From contig NZ_JASZYG010000010.1 in NCBI RefSeq assembly GCF_030317105.1, positions 62,001 to 126,000 on the forward strand: DNA of 64,000 nt, read 5' to 3'. Both the position numbers and the translations under genes were made by a program. Positions 6,735 to 15,053 of the stretch are shown here, piece after piece (within the stretch, counting starts at the first letter, position 1; every line of letters begins with the position of its first letter). The notes below the pieces were generated by a model. It worked only from the letters and a program-made list of their open reading frames with translations, did not search any database and was not told the DNA's origin. The DNA is from Variovorax brevis (GTDB lineage: Bacteria > Pseudomonadota > Gammaproteobacteria > Burkholderiales > Burkholderiaceae_C).

Positions 6735-8123
6735 TCAGCGCGAGACCGCCGCCAAACCAATCGCCAGCCGGTTGTGCCGCTCGACCAGCGGCCCCAAGTC
6801 CACGGTGGCGAGTTGGCCTTCACGCACGACCACCTTGCCGTTGACGATGGTCCATGCGCTGTTGGGGCTGGCGCACAGCAGCAGGCTGGCGACGGGATCG
6901 TGCACTGCACCACCGGCGAAGCCCATGGTGCGCAAGTCGAACAGCGCCAAGTCGGCGCACATGCCAGGAGCGAGATGACCGATGTCCTTGCGGCCCAACA
7001 CTTCGGCGCCACCGCGCGTGGCCACTTCGAGCGCATTGCGCGCCGTCATTTCCGACGGGCCATGATCGCAACCGAAGGGTTGCAGCGAGCGCCCCACGCG
7101 TGCGAGCAGCAGCGCCTGCCGCGCTTCGTTGACCATGTGCGCGCCGTCGTTGCTGGCGCTGCCATCCACGCCCAAGCCCACCGGAACGCCGGCGTCGATC
7201 ATCTTGCGGATGGGCGCGATGCCGGAGGCCAGGCGCATGTTGCTGCACGGGCAGTGCGCAACGCCCGTGCGTGTGTGCGCAAACAGCTTGATGCCGGCTT
7301 CGTCCAGCTTCACGCAGTGCGCGTGCCATACGTCATGGCCCAGCCAGCCGAGGTCTTGCGCGTATTCGGTGGGGGTGCAGTTGAACTTCTCGCGGCTGTA
7401 GGCGATGTCGTGGTCGTTCTCGGCCAGGTGCGTGTGCAGGCGCACGCCGAACTTGCGCGCCAGCACGGCCGATTCGCGCATCAGATCGCGGCTCACGCTG
7501 AAGGGCGAGCAAGGCGCCACGGCCACGTTCACCATGGCGCCGTGCGACGCGTCGTGAAAGGTCTCGATGAGCCTCTGCGTGTCCTTGAGGATGGCGTCTT
7601 CCTTCTCGACCACGCTGTCGGGCGGCAGGCCGCCTTGCGACGCGCCGACGCTCATGCTGCCGCGCGTGGCCACGAAGCGCATCCCGATCTCGCGCGCCGC
7701 CTCGATGCTGTGGTCAAGCTTCACGCCGTTGGGGTAGATGTAGAGGTGGTCGCTGCTGGTGGTGCAGCCCGACATCAACAGCTCGGCCATGGCGAGTTGG
7801 GTCGACACGTGCACCATCTCCGGCGTGAGGCCGGCCCAGATCGGATAGAGGCCCCGCAGCCACGAAAACAGCTCGGCGTCCTGCACGCCGGGAATGGCGC
7901 GCGTGAGCGACTGGTACATGTGGTGGTGCGTGTTGACAAGGCCCGGCACCACCAGATGACCGCGTGCGTCAATCACCTCATCGGCCGACGCCGCAACGTC
8001 TGCCGAAGGGCCGATGGCCTCAATCCGGTTGCCACGGATCAAAATGGACCCCTGCCGCAGCTCGGTACGTTGGTCGTCGAAAGTTGCAATGCACTCGGCA
8101 TTGCGAATCAGTAGCGTGCTCAT
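6735..8123 (-). CDS. 8-oxoguanine deaminase (amidohydrolase family)
   Basis: Zinc amidohydrolase of the TrzN/SsnA-like branch, 462 aa. Metal and substrate motifs appear in order: LVNTHHHMYQSLTRAIPG (HxH), ELLMSGCTTSSDHLYIYP, HTHLAENDHDI, DVWHAHCVKLDE, VAHCPCSNMRLASG and GLGVDGSASNDG (metal Asp). The NTHHHM and HLAEND forms match characterised 8-oxoguanine deaminases, which convert 8-oxoguanine to urate and ammonia. That product enters PuuD directly, which fits the location. Isocytosine or other triazine/pyrimidine deaminase activity cannot be excluded from sequence. The Met at 8123 is preferred over the upstream frame because it begins the typical beta-sandwich (MSTLLIRNAE). It is divergent from the glycerate kinase by only 18 bp. 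Confidence 0.88.
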   Translation of the reverse strand: MSTLLIRNAECIATFDDQRTELRQGSILIRGNRIEAIGPSADVAASADEVIDARGHLVVPGLVNTHHHMYQSLTRAIPGVQDAELFSWLRGLYPIWAGLTPEMVHVSTQLAMAELLMSGCTTSSDHLYIYPNGVKLDHSIEAAREIGMRFVATRGSMSVGASQGGLPPDSVVEKEDAILKDTQRLIETFHDASHGAMVNVAVAPCSPFSVSRDLMRESAVLARKFGVRLHTHLAENDHDIAYSREKFNCTPTEYAQDLGWLGHDVWHAHCVKLDEAGIKLFAHTRTGVAHCPCSNMRLASGIAPIRKMIDAGVPVGLGVDGSASNDGAHMVNEARQALLLARVGRSLQPFGCDHGPSEMTARNALEVATRGGAEVLGRKDIGHLAPGMCADLALFDLRTMGFAGGAVHDPVASLLLCASPNSAWTIVNGKVVVREGQLATVDLGPLVERHNRLAIGLAAVSR

Positions 8124-8141
8124 GGCGCAGACAATCCCTGA

Positions 8142-9497
8142 ATGGAAACAGCACAAATGATCGCATCGAATCCGGTCCCGGGTGCAGCACCCGACGCACA
8201 AAAATCGCCTCGTGATTTCCTGGAGCATCTCTACCGCGTGGCGGTGGATCGTGCCCTGCCGTTGTCGACCATGGGCAAGCATTTGCCGCCCCCGCCCAAG
8301 GGCCGCACGCTGGTGCTCGGCGCCGGCAAGGCGGGTGCTTCGATGGCGCAGGCGCTCGAAGCCTTGTGGCCCGAGGATGCGCCGCTGTCAGGCCTGGTCG
8401 TGACGCGCTACGGCCACATTCCGCCGCGCCCGGAAGGCTTGGCGCAGCGCATCGATATCGTGGAAGCGGCGCACCCCGTGCCCGATGCAGCCGGCATGCA
8501 GGCTGCCGAACGCATCCTCGGGCTGACGCAGGGGCTCACGGCCGATGACCTTGTGCTGTGCCTCATTTCCGGCGGCGGGTCGTCCGTGATGATCCTGCCG
8601 GCGGAAGGCCTCACGCTGGCCGACAAGCAGCGCATCAACAAGGAACTGCTGGACAGCGGCGCCAACATCATCGAGATGAATTGCGTGCGCAAGCATCTCT
8701 CGCGCGTGAAGGGTGGCCGACTTGCGGCGGCCTGTGCGCCCGCCAAGGTGGTCACGCTGACCATCAGCGACGTGCCCGGCGACGACCCCGCCATCATCGC
8801 GAGCGGCCCGACCGTGCCCGACGGCACCACCTGCGCCGATGCGCTCGCCATCCTGGACCGCTACCGCATCGAGATCCCGCCGGCCGTGCGTGCCGGACTG
8901 GAAAGCGGCGCGCTTGAAACGCCGGACCCCAAGGACCCCATATTTGCGACAAACGAGGTGCATCTGATCGCGACGCCGCAGCAATCGCTGGAGGCGGCCG
9001 CCGCGGCGGCGCGTGCGGCCGGCATCGAGGCGCACATCCTGAGCGATGAAATCGAAGGCGAATCGCGCGAGGTGGGCAAGGTGCATGCCGCGCTCGCGCG
9101 CGCGGTGGCGCATCGCGGTGCGCCTTTTGCGAGGCCGTGCGTGATCCTCTCCGGTGGCGAGACCACGGTGACCATTCGTCCGCGTCAGCCAGGCCAGGCC
9201 AAGGGCCGCGGCGGGCGCGCGGGCGAGTTCTGCCTCGGCCTGGCGGGTGCGCTGATGGGCCAGGCCAGCGTGTGGGCGCTGGCGGCCGACACCGACGGCA
9301 TCGATGGCGTGGAAGACAACGCCGGCGCCTTCGTCACGCCCGACACGCTGGCGCGCGCGGAGGCGGCTGGCAAGAAGCTCAGCGACCACCTCGACCGCAA
9401 CGACGCTTACGGCTATTTCGACGCCATTGGCGACCTGCTGGTGACGGGACCGACCAACACCAACGTCAACGATTTCCGGGCGCTGCTGATCCTTTAG
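8142..9497 (+). CDS. ttuD: Glycerate 2-kinase (MOFRL family, TtuD/GckA type)
   Basis: Phosphorylates D-glycerate to 2-phosphoglycerate; such proteins were formerly annotated hydroxypyruvate reductase. The 451-aa protein shows the N-terminal MOFRL-associated domain (LVLGAGKAGASMAQAL, CLISGGGSSVM, INKELLDSGANI, NCVRKHLSRVKGGRLA, SDVPGDDPAIIASGPT). The C-terminal MOFRL domain has ILSGGETTVTI, GGRAGEFCLGLA, ADTDGIDG and GPTNTNVNDFRALL. Allantoate degradation yields glyoxylate, which reaches this enzyme through tartronate semialdehyde and glycerate, so it closes the carbon side of the purine pathway. An alternative start is the Met at 8157, which has GGAAA about nine bases upstream. Confidence 0.92.
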   Translation: METAQMIASNPVPGAAPDAQKSPRDFLEHLYRVAVDRALPLSTMGKHLPPPPKGRTLVLGAGKAGASMAQALEALWPEDAPLSGLVVTRYGHIPPRPEGLAQRIDIVEAAHPVPDAAGMQAAERILGLTQGLTADDLVLCLISGGGSSVMILPAEGLTLADKQRINKELLDSGANIIEMNCVRKHLSRVKGGRLAAACAPAKVVTLTISDVPGDDPAIIASGPTVPDGTTCADALAILDRYRIEIPPAVRAGLESGALETPDPKDPIFATNEVHLIATPQQSLEAAAAAARAAGIEAHILSDEIEGESREVGKVHAALARAVAHRGAPFARPCVILSGGETTVTIRPRQPGQAKGRGGRAGEFCLGLAGALMGQASVWALAADTDGIDGVEDNAGAFVTPDTLARAEAAGKKLSDHLDRNDAYGYFDAIGDLLVTGPTNTNVNDFRALLIL

Positions 9498-9523
9498 ATC
9501 GCAGGCCGAAAAGCTTCAAAAGT

Positions 9524-9898
9524 TCAACCGAGCTTGCCAACCTCGGCTTCCCAGTCGCGGCCGTTGAATCGGACGATCTCGGGCGCCTCCGCGTCCAGGT
9601 CGTAGTCGTCGAGGCAGCGCACGTTGACGGTGTAAAGCTCCGGCGCCGCGCGTGGCCGCGTGAAGGTGTGGATGCCGCAGTGCGTGCAGAAATGGTGTTT
9701 GGCGACCTTGCTGCCAAACTGGTAGGTGCCAAGGTCATCCTCGCCCGACAGCAACCGGAAATGCGCAGCATCGACGCGGTGATGCAGGATGCCCTTCTTC
9801 GAACAGACAGAGCAGTTGCATTGCGTGACGCGGTCAATGTCCGCTTCGATTTCGAAACGGACGACACCGCAGTGACAGCTTCCCATGTATCGACGCAT
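9524..9898 (-). CDS. GFA-domain protein (glutathione-dependent formaldehyde-activating-like)
   Basis: Small zinc protein of about 124 aa with the GFA/Mss4-like fold: GSCHCGVVRFEIE near the N-terminus, TQCNCSVCSKKG and HHFCTHCGIHTF supply the Cys ligands of two metal sites. GFA proteins have been proposed to help glutathione react with formaldehyde, but most paralogues have no proven function. Starts at 9901, 9898 or 9886 are all possible; 9898 gives the family-typical spacing before GSCHCG. It is divergent from the Nudix gene with 43 bp between starts. Confidence 0.88.
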   Translation of the reverse strand: MRRYMGSCHCGVVRFEIEADIDRVTQCNCSVCSKKGILHHRVDAAHFRLLSGEDDLGTYQFGSKVAKHHFCTHCGIHTFTRPRAAPELYTVNVRCLDDYDLDAEAPEIVRFNGRDWEAEVGKLG

Positions 9899-9941
9899 CA
9901 TGATGCGGTATTTTGCAATTGAAGCCCCATCGACGCTTGCC

Positions 9942-11282
9942 ATGAATCCTGTGACTGCCTCGCCCCATTCTTCTGTTGCCGCCGCGCCGCGACCAGTGCG
10001 CACCGCCGCCACGCTCATCCTGCTGCGCGACGGCAGCCTCGGCCTTGAAGCGCTGCTGCTTCGGCGCGCGGAAAAGGCCAACGACCAGAACAGCGGCGCC
10101 AGCGTGTTCCCCGGCGGCGTCGTGGATGCGCACGACCGCCGGCTGCACGCCATGTGCAGCGGCATGGACGACGCGGCCGCGAGCGCGCGCCTGTCGGTCG
10201 CCGAAGGCGGGCTGGATTTCTATGCCGCGGCGGTGCGCGAATGCTTCGAGGAAGCCGGCGTCCTGCTGGCCCGCGATGCGACGGGCGGGCTCGTCGACCT
10301 GCAGCAAGTCGCCGCCCCGCAACTGGCCGCCATGCGCGAGGCCGCGGCGCAAGGCACCGAGGCGCTGACCGCGCTGTGCGAGGCCAATGGCTGGCGCCTG
10401 GCGATCGACCAACTCATCTATTTCAGCCACTGGCTCACGCCGCCGGGCATGCCGCGCCGCTTCGACACGCGCTTCTTCGTGGCCCTGATGCCGCCGGGGC
10501 AAGCGGTGATTCCCGATGGCCGCGAAACTGTCGAGCACATGTGGCTTCGGCCCGTCGATGCACTGGACCCCGACCGCGCGCTGAAGCTGATGAACGTCAC
10601 GCGCCGCATCCTTGAGCAGCTCTCGACATTCCCCAGCGCATCCGCCTGCATGGCCTATGCCGGCAACCTGCGCGAGATCACGCGCGTGATGCCCCGTTTG
10701 GCGAATGGACCCGAGGGCAGTCGCGCCGTCAACATGGAAGAGCCTGCCTACCCGGAGGTTGCGTACGTCGATCCGGAGGGAAAGGGACATGCCCGCTATG
10801 CCCTCGAACCCGGACTCGTCATGCGCCTGTCGCCGCACGTCTGGCGCGTGACGGCGGCCGACGCGGCCTCAGCGGATGCGCCCGGCGCGCACAGCTATTT
10901 CGTGGGCGGCACCGATGGACCGTGGGCGCTGATCGATCCATTGCCGCATGACGCGGCGCACGCTGCCGCATTGCGCGCCGCCGCGCCCGGCGACGTGCGC
11001 TGGATCCTGTTCACGCAAGGCAAGGAGGCATCAACGCAGGCATGCAAGGATGCATGGCCCGACGCCACCGTGCTTCAGCCGCAGCCGAACGAAGAACTCA
11101 AGCTGGGCGATGCAACGCTGCGAGTGCTTTCCGTGCAGGGCGATGTCGACGCCCGTCACTACCTTCTGGTGCAGGAGCGCCTGCTCTTCGCAGGCACGGC
11201 CTTGCAACAGGCCATGGCGCCACGCGATGACGTGGCATGGATCGCACCGCACCAAGGCTTCATCGTTGCGACGCGTGCGTGA
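9942..11282 (+). CDS. Nudix hydrolase with degenerate metallo-beta-lactamase-like C-terminus
   Basis: A 446-aa two-part protein. The N-terminal half is a Nudix domain in which the box is split by an insertion: SVFPGGVVDAHDRR, then AAVRECFEEAGVLLA supplying the RExxEExG core. The C-terminal half (from about residue 290) resembles Nudix-linked MBL-fold domains (HVWRVTAAD, HSYFVGGTDGPWALIDPLP, GDVRWILFTQG, APHQGFIVATRA). The HxHxDH zinc motif expected after ILFT is absent, so that half is unlikely to be an active lactamase-fold hydrolase. Nudix substrates cannot be read from sequence; acyl-CoA or NDP-X compounds are possible. The start at 9942 is chosen over an upstream Met because homologous sequence begins shortly after it. 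Confidence 0.8.
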   Translation: MNPVTASPHSSVAAAPRPVRTAATLILLRDGSLGLEALLLRRAEKANDQNSGASVFPGGVVDAHDRRLHAMCSGMDDAAASARLSVAEGGLDFYAAAVRECFEEAGVLLARDATGGLVDLQQVAAPQLAAMREAAAQGTEALTALCEANGWRLAIDQLIYFSHWLTPPGMPRRFDTRFFVALMPPGQAVIPDGRETVEHMWLRPVDALDPDRALKLMNVTRRILEQLSTFPSASACMAYAGNLREITRVMPRLANGPEGSRAVNMEEPAYPEVAYVDPEGKGHARYALEPGLVMRLSPHVWRVTAADAASADAPGAHSYFVGGTDGPWALIDPLPHDAAHAAALRAAAPGDVRWILFTQGKEASTQACKDAWPDATVLQPQPNEELKLGDATLRVLSVQGDVDARHYLLVQERLLFAGTALQQAMAPRDDVAWIAPHQGFIVATRA

Positions 11283-11423
11283 GTGCTGACGCACCGCGAG
11301 ACTGTCGTCATTTCATGGCGTCAGCACCAGACATAAATCTACACAAGACTTCGCACAAGGCTGACGGGCGATTCACAAGGGGCGAGCAGGATGAAATCCT
11401 CAACGGCTCTAAAAGGAATACCC

Positions 11424-11801
11424 ATGAGAAAACTTGCTGTTTCCCTCGCGCTTGGTGCGGCCTCTGTGCTGTCGCTCGGCGCAGCACTCGTTCCCGTGAC
11501 TGCGCAGGCCCAGCAGGCGCAGCTGTACATCAACGTGGCACCTCCGCCGCCGCGGCATGAAGTCGTGCCGCCGCCGCGTCATGGCTATGTCTGGGCACCT
11601 GGCCACTATGAAGCCCGCAAGGGTCACTACGTCTGGCGTGAAGGCAAGTGGCTTCGTGCCCGCGAAGGCTATGCCTACCGTGCGCCGGAGTGGCAAGAAA
11701 ACGGTGGCCGCTACGTGTACCGCGAAGGCGGCTGGGACCGGGACCATGACGGTGTGCCCAACAAGTACGACCGCCGACCGGACAATCCGCACAGGTCCTG
11801 A
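11424..11801 (+). CDS. Secreted WXXGXW/YXWQ-repeat protein with Ca-binding-like tail
   Basis: A 125-aa exported protein. It begins with a signal peptide (MRKLAVSLALGAASVLSLG, cleavage after AQA), then a Pro-rich spacer. Aromatic repeats YVWAPGHYE, YVWREGKWLRAREG and YVYREGGW place it in the BcpO-related WXXGXW group found in Burkholderiales. The C-terminus, DRDHDGVPNKYDRRPDNP, has the D-x-D-G-x-x-N-x-x-D spacing of thrombospondin type-3 calcium loops. AAAGGAA six bases before the Met at 11424 fixes the start. Function unknown; envelope or surface association is likely. Confidence 0.82.
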   Translation: MRKLAVSLALGAASVLSLGAALVPVTAQAQQAQLYINVAPPPPRHEVVPPPRHGYVWAPGHYEARKGHYVWREGKWLRAREGYAYRAPEWQENGGRYVYREGGWDRDHDGVPNKYDRRPDNPHRS

Positions 11802-11825
11802 TCACCTGATCGCCTGATCGCCTGA

Positions 11826-11873
11826 CGCGAAGCCGTGGCCCGTTTCAAGGGCCGCGGCTTCGCGTTGTCGTTT
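11826..11873 (+). terminator. Rho-independent terminator after the WXXGXW gene
   Basis: A 16-bp stem (CGCGAAGCCGTGGCCC with GGGCCGCGGCTTCGCG, one G-U pair) has a 7-nt loop and is followed by TTGTCGTTT. The preceding 11803-11825 holds short tandem copies of CTGATCGC. Confidence 0.75.
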
Positions 11874-11895
11874 GCGCCGGTGCATTGGGGCGAGA

Positions 11896-13683
11896 ATGCA
11901 CGTCATGCCCATTGACGCGCCCGGCAATGCGATGCGAGACCTGTACGGCGCCCTTTGGCGCCACGCCGAAGGTGCGCGCGGGCAACTATTGGGCGCCACG
12001 GCATTGCTCACGGGCTCGCAGGTCTTGCGCCTGGCCATGCCCTGGCTGGCGGGGCAGGCCATCAATGCCCTGCAGGCCGGCGACTACCCCGCTGCCGGGC
12101 GATGGATTGCCGCATTGGCGGGCGTTTACCTGCTGTCATGGCTCGTGCATGGGCCGGGGCGAATCCTGGAGCGCAACGTCGGCTTGCGTGTGCGCGAAAC
12201 ACTGGCCGACGAGCTCTACGGCCGCATTGCGGCGGCACCGCTTGCATGGAATGACGGCCACCATTCCGGCGAACTGCAGCACCGGGTGCATCAGGCAAGC
12301 CGCGCGTTGTCGGACTTTGCGCAGAACCAGTTCGTCTATCTCACCAGCCTCGTCAACTTCATCGGACCGATGATTGCGCTGACGCTGCTGTCGCGCACCA
12401 GCGGCGTGGTGGCGATCGTGGGCTACGTCGTCATCGCGATCGTCATCGTGCGTTTCGATCGCGCACTGATGCGCCTCGCGCGACAGGAAAACGACGCGGA
12501 CCGCCGCTACGTCGCGGCGCTGCTCGACTTCCTGGCCCACGCGTCGACGGTGATCGGCCTGCGCCTTTCCGCCGCGTCACGCGTGCTGTTGTCGCGCCGG
12601 ATGTCCGCGGTGTCGGCGCCGCTCAAGCGAACCGTGTTGCTCAACGAAGGCAAGTGGTTCTCGGTCGACATGATGGGCCTGGCGCTCACCTGGGGCATGG
12701 TCGTGATCTACGTCATGCAGTCACGTGCACCGGGGCAGGCGGTGATGCTGGGCTCGGTGTTCATGATCTACCAGTACGCCCAGCAGGCCGCCAGCGTGGT
12801 GACGTCGATGGCGGCCAATTTCCAATCCTTTGCACGCATGCACACGGACTTTGGCAGCGCCGCGCCGATCTGGGCTGCGCCTTCGCGCGCGCAGGACGTG
12901 GCGAGCGAGCGCATCGATGCTGCTGCGGATTGGCGCACCATGCACATCGAGCATCTGAAATGGATCTACAAGCCGCGCGGCACGCAGGACGCGGGCACCG
13001 AACATGTGCCGAGCGGCTTGCGCGATGTCGTGCTCACGCTGCGCCGTGGGGAGCGCATCGCGCTGGTGGGGCCGAGCGGCGGCGGCAAGAGCACCTTGCT
13101 GCGGGTGCTGGCCGGCCTGTACGCGCCACACGGCGGCACGCTCAGCGTGGACGGCAAAGCAGCCGACTGGTCACGCCTGCGCAACATCGCCACGCTGATT
13201 CCGCAGGAGACCGAGGTGTTCGAAGCCAGCGTCCGCGAGAACCTCAGCTTCGGCCAGCCGTGCGATGACGAAGACTTGCACGCCGTGCTGTACGCCAGCA
13301 CCTTTGACGAAGTGCTGGCCGCGATGCATGGGGGGCTGGACACGCCGCTGTCGGAGCGCGGCTTCAACCTTTCTGGCGGTCAGCGGCAGCGCCTGTGCCT
13401 GGCGCGCGGCGTGTTGGCGGCGCAGGGCAGTTCGCTTCTGCTGTTCGACGAACCGACCAGCGCACTGGACGCTGCCACCGAGGCGCGCGTACTGCAGCGC
13501 GTTGCGCGCCGCTTTCCGGACGCCTGCGTGATCGCCTCGGTTCACCGGCTGAGCCTGCTCGAGCACTTCGACACGGTGGTGCTCATGGAAGCAGGGCGCG
13601 TCGTCGACGCGGGGCCCTGCGATGAAGTGCTTGCGCGCCAGCCGTCGCTCGGGCGGCCGGCTGCTGCGGCGAATCCTGTCTAG
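11896..13683 (+). CDS. ABC exporter, fused permease and ATPase
   Basis: Half-transporter of about 595 aa in the lipid/peptide/drug exporter class. The N-terminal transmembrane domain (about residues 15-315) has six predicted helices, including MIALTLLS and YVVIAIVIV. The ATPase has Walker A GPSGGGKST, Q-loop IPQETEVFEASVRENLSFG, signature LSGGQRQRLCLARG, Walker B SSLLLFDEPTSALD and the switch His in ASVHRLSL. An insert between the two domains (near WIYKPRGTQDAG) is unusual. Substrate unknown. The start could be 11896, 11905 or 11932; 11896 has a weak GGGGCGAGA upstream. Confidence 0.88.
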   Translation: MHVMPIDAPGNAMRDLYGALWRHAEGARGQLLGATALLTGSQVLRLAMPWLAGQAINALQAGDYPAAGRWIAALAGVYLLSWLVHGPGRILERNVGLRVRETLADELYGRIAAAPLAWNDGHHSGELQHRVHQASRALSDFAQNQFVYLTSLVNFIGPMIALTLLSRTSGVVAIVGYVVIAIVIVRFDRALMRLARQENDADRRYVAALLDFLAHASTVIGLRLSAASRVLLSRRMSAVSAPLKRTVLLNEGKWFSVDMMGLALTWGMVVIYVMQSRAPGQAVMLGSVFMIYQYAQQAASVVTSMAANFQSFARMHTDFGSAAPIWAAPSRAQDVASERIDAAADWRTMHIEHLKWIYKPRGTQDAGTEHVPSGLRDVVLTLRRGERIALVGPSGGGKSTLLRVLAGLYAPHGGTLSVDGKAADWSRLRNIATLIPQETEVFEASVRENLSFGQPCDDEDLHAVLYASTFDEVLAAMHGGLDTPLSERGFNLSGGQRQRLCLARGVLAAQGSSLLLFDEPTSALDAATEARVLQRVARRFPDACVIASVHRLSLLEHFDTVVLMEAGRVVDAGPCDEVLARQPSLGRPAAAANPV

Positions 13684-13687
13684 GAAA

Positions 13688-14914
13688 TCAGGCCTTCCAC
13701 TCCGGCATCAGCGTGTTCGACGGCAGCGATTCGTCGAGCAGTTTGCGGCCGGTTTCCACGCCTGCGGCCGGCACCAGCTTGGGGTCGAGCAGGCCGACCT
13801 GCACCAGCACGCTCGCCTGGTCCCAATAGATGTGCTCGTGGTAGAGCTTGTCGCCCCGGAACTTGATGACGGCGAGCAGCGGCACTTCGACGCGCTTGCC
13901 CGTGGGCTTGACGCCCGGCAGCATCCACGGGATCTCGGTGGTGTGCGTGAAGGTGAAGAGCATTTCGTCGACCACCTGCGTCGCGCCGATGGTGCGCGAG
14001 ATGGGCACCAGCGCGGTGTCGGGCGGATTGCTGTTGACGAAGTGGTCGCTGTAGAAGCGGTGCAACTGCTTGCAGCCCACGCCGCCCGTCATCGTCGGAA
14101 TGTGGTTCACATAGGGCTCGGCCACCATGGTGCTCATGGTGTCGTCGACGTTGCGCGTGCCGAACTCGTATTCGCAATGCTTGTCCCACAACGCCGACAG
14201 GTTGTAGTGCGGGCCCATCGCGCCCTTCAGCGCGCCGATGCTGCGCTCATGCGCCATGAGCGCCGACGGCTTGTGATAGTGCTCGCCGCCGACGCGCGCA
14301 AAGGCGTGGTCCTGGCCGGGGTAGACGTACAGTGTGACGTTGGGCCGGTTGCTCAGCGCCTTGACGATGGCGTCGCGTGCCTCGGGTGGGCAGAACTTGT
14401 CGAGTTCGGCGATGTGCAGCACCAGCGGCTTCTTGATCTTGTCCGCCTCGGCCAGCGCAGCGTCGATGCCCACGCCGTAGTAGCCCACGGACACGTCGGC
14501 GTCCGTGCGGGTGGCGGCCAGGTAGGCCAGCTTGCCGCCCAGGCAAAAGCCCAGCACGCCGACCTTCTTGTTGCTGACTTCGGGGCGGGCGCGCAGCGCC
14601 GTGATGGCGCTCTGGATGTCTTCCATGCCCTTGGCTTCGTCGAAACCCTGGTAGAAGCCGAAGGCCCGTTGCCAGTCGGCTTCGGCGTAGCCCAGTTCGA
14701 CATTCGGCTCCTGCCGCCAGAAGATGTCCGGCACCAGCACCACGTAGCCTTCTTCGGCGTAGTAGTCGGCCACGTCACGCATGGTCTTGTTGACGCCAAA
14801 GATCTCTTGCGCAATCACCAGGCCCGGGCCGCTGCCCGATGCCGGCACCGCGAGATAGCCGCGGAACGTGCCGCTGCCGTCAGCGGCCTTCATGTCGATG
14901 TACTGACCTGCCAT
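13688..14914 (-). CDS. Dienelactone hydrolase fused to NTF2/SnoaL-like domain
   Basis: A 408-aa fusion. Residues 1 to about 230 are a dienelactone hydrolase: LVIAQEIFGVN, nucleophile Cys in GFCLGG, and the Asp/His pair in YPGQDHAF, so the Cys-Asp-His triad is complete. Residues about 240-408 form a SnoaL/NTF2-like domain (CKQLHRFYSDHFV, VDEMLFTFTHTTEIPWMLPG, VEVPLLAVIKFRGDKLYHEH, YWDQASVLVQVGLL), a fold used for polyketide cyclases and small lipophilic ligands. The substrate is unknown; a carboxymethylenebutenolide-like lactone is the family default. It is divergent from the SDR gene. Confidence 0.86.
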   Translation of the reverse strand: MAGQYIDMKAADGSGTFRGYLAVPASGSGPGLVIAQEIFGVNKTMRDVADYYAEEGYVVLVPDIFWRQEPNVELGYAEADWQRAFGFYQGFDEAKGMEDIQSAITALRARPEVSNKKVGVLGFCLGGKLAYLAATRTDADVSVGYYGVGIDAALAEADKIKKPLVLHIAELDKFCPPEARDAIVKALSNRPNVTLYVYPGQDHAFARVGGEHYHKPSALMAHERSIGALKGAMGPHYNLSALWDKHCEYEFGTRNVDDTMSTMVAEPYVNHIPTMTGGVGCKQLHRFYSDHFVNSNPPDTALVPISRTIGATQVVDEMLFTFTHTTEIPWMLPGVKPTGKRVEVPLLAVIKFRGDKLYHEHIYWDQASVLVQVGLLDPKLVPAAGVETGRKLLDESLPSNTLMPEWKA

Positions 14915-15053
14915 GTAGGGTTCTCCAGAGTGGGGTGCTAAACATTACGCCCATATAGTTTAGACGTAAAGTAGTTTTGGCGGACAATGAAAACTGCTTG
15001 CCACACGGTCGTACAGCGCTGCGCCAAGCCAATCCCCTGAAGAAAGATCCATC

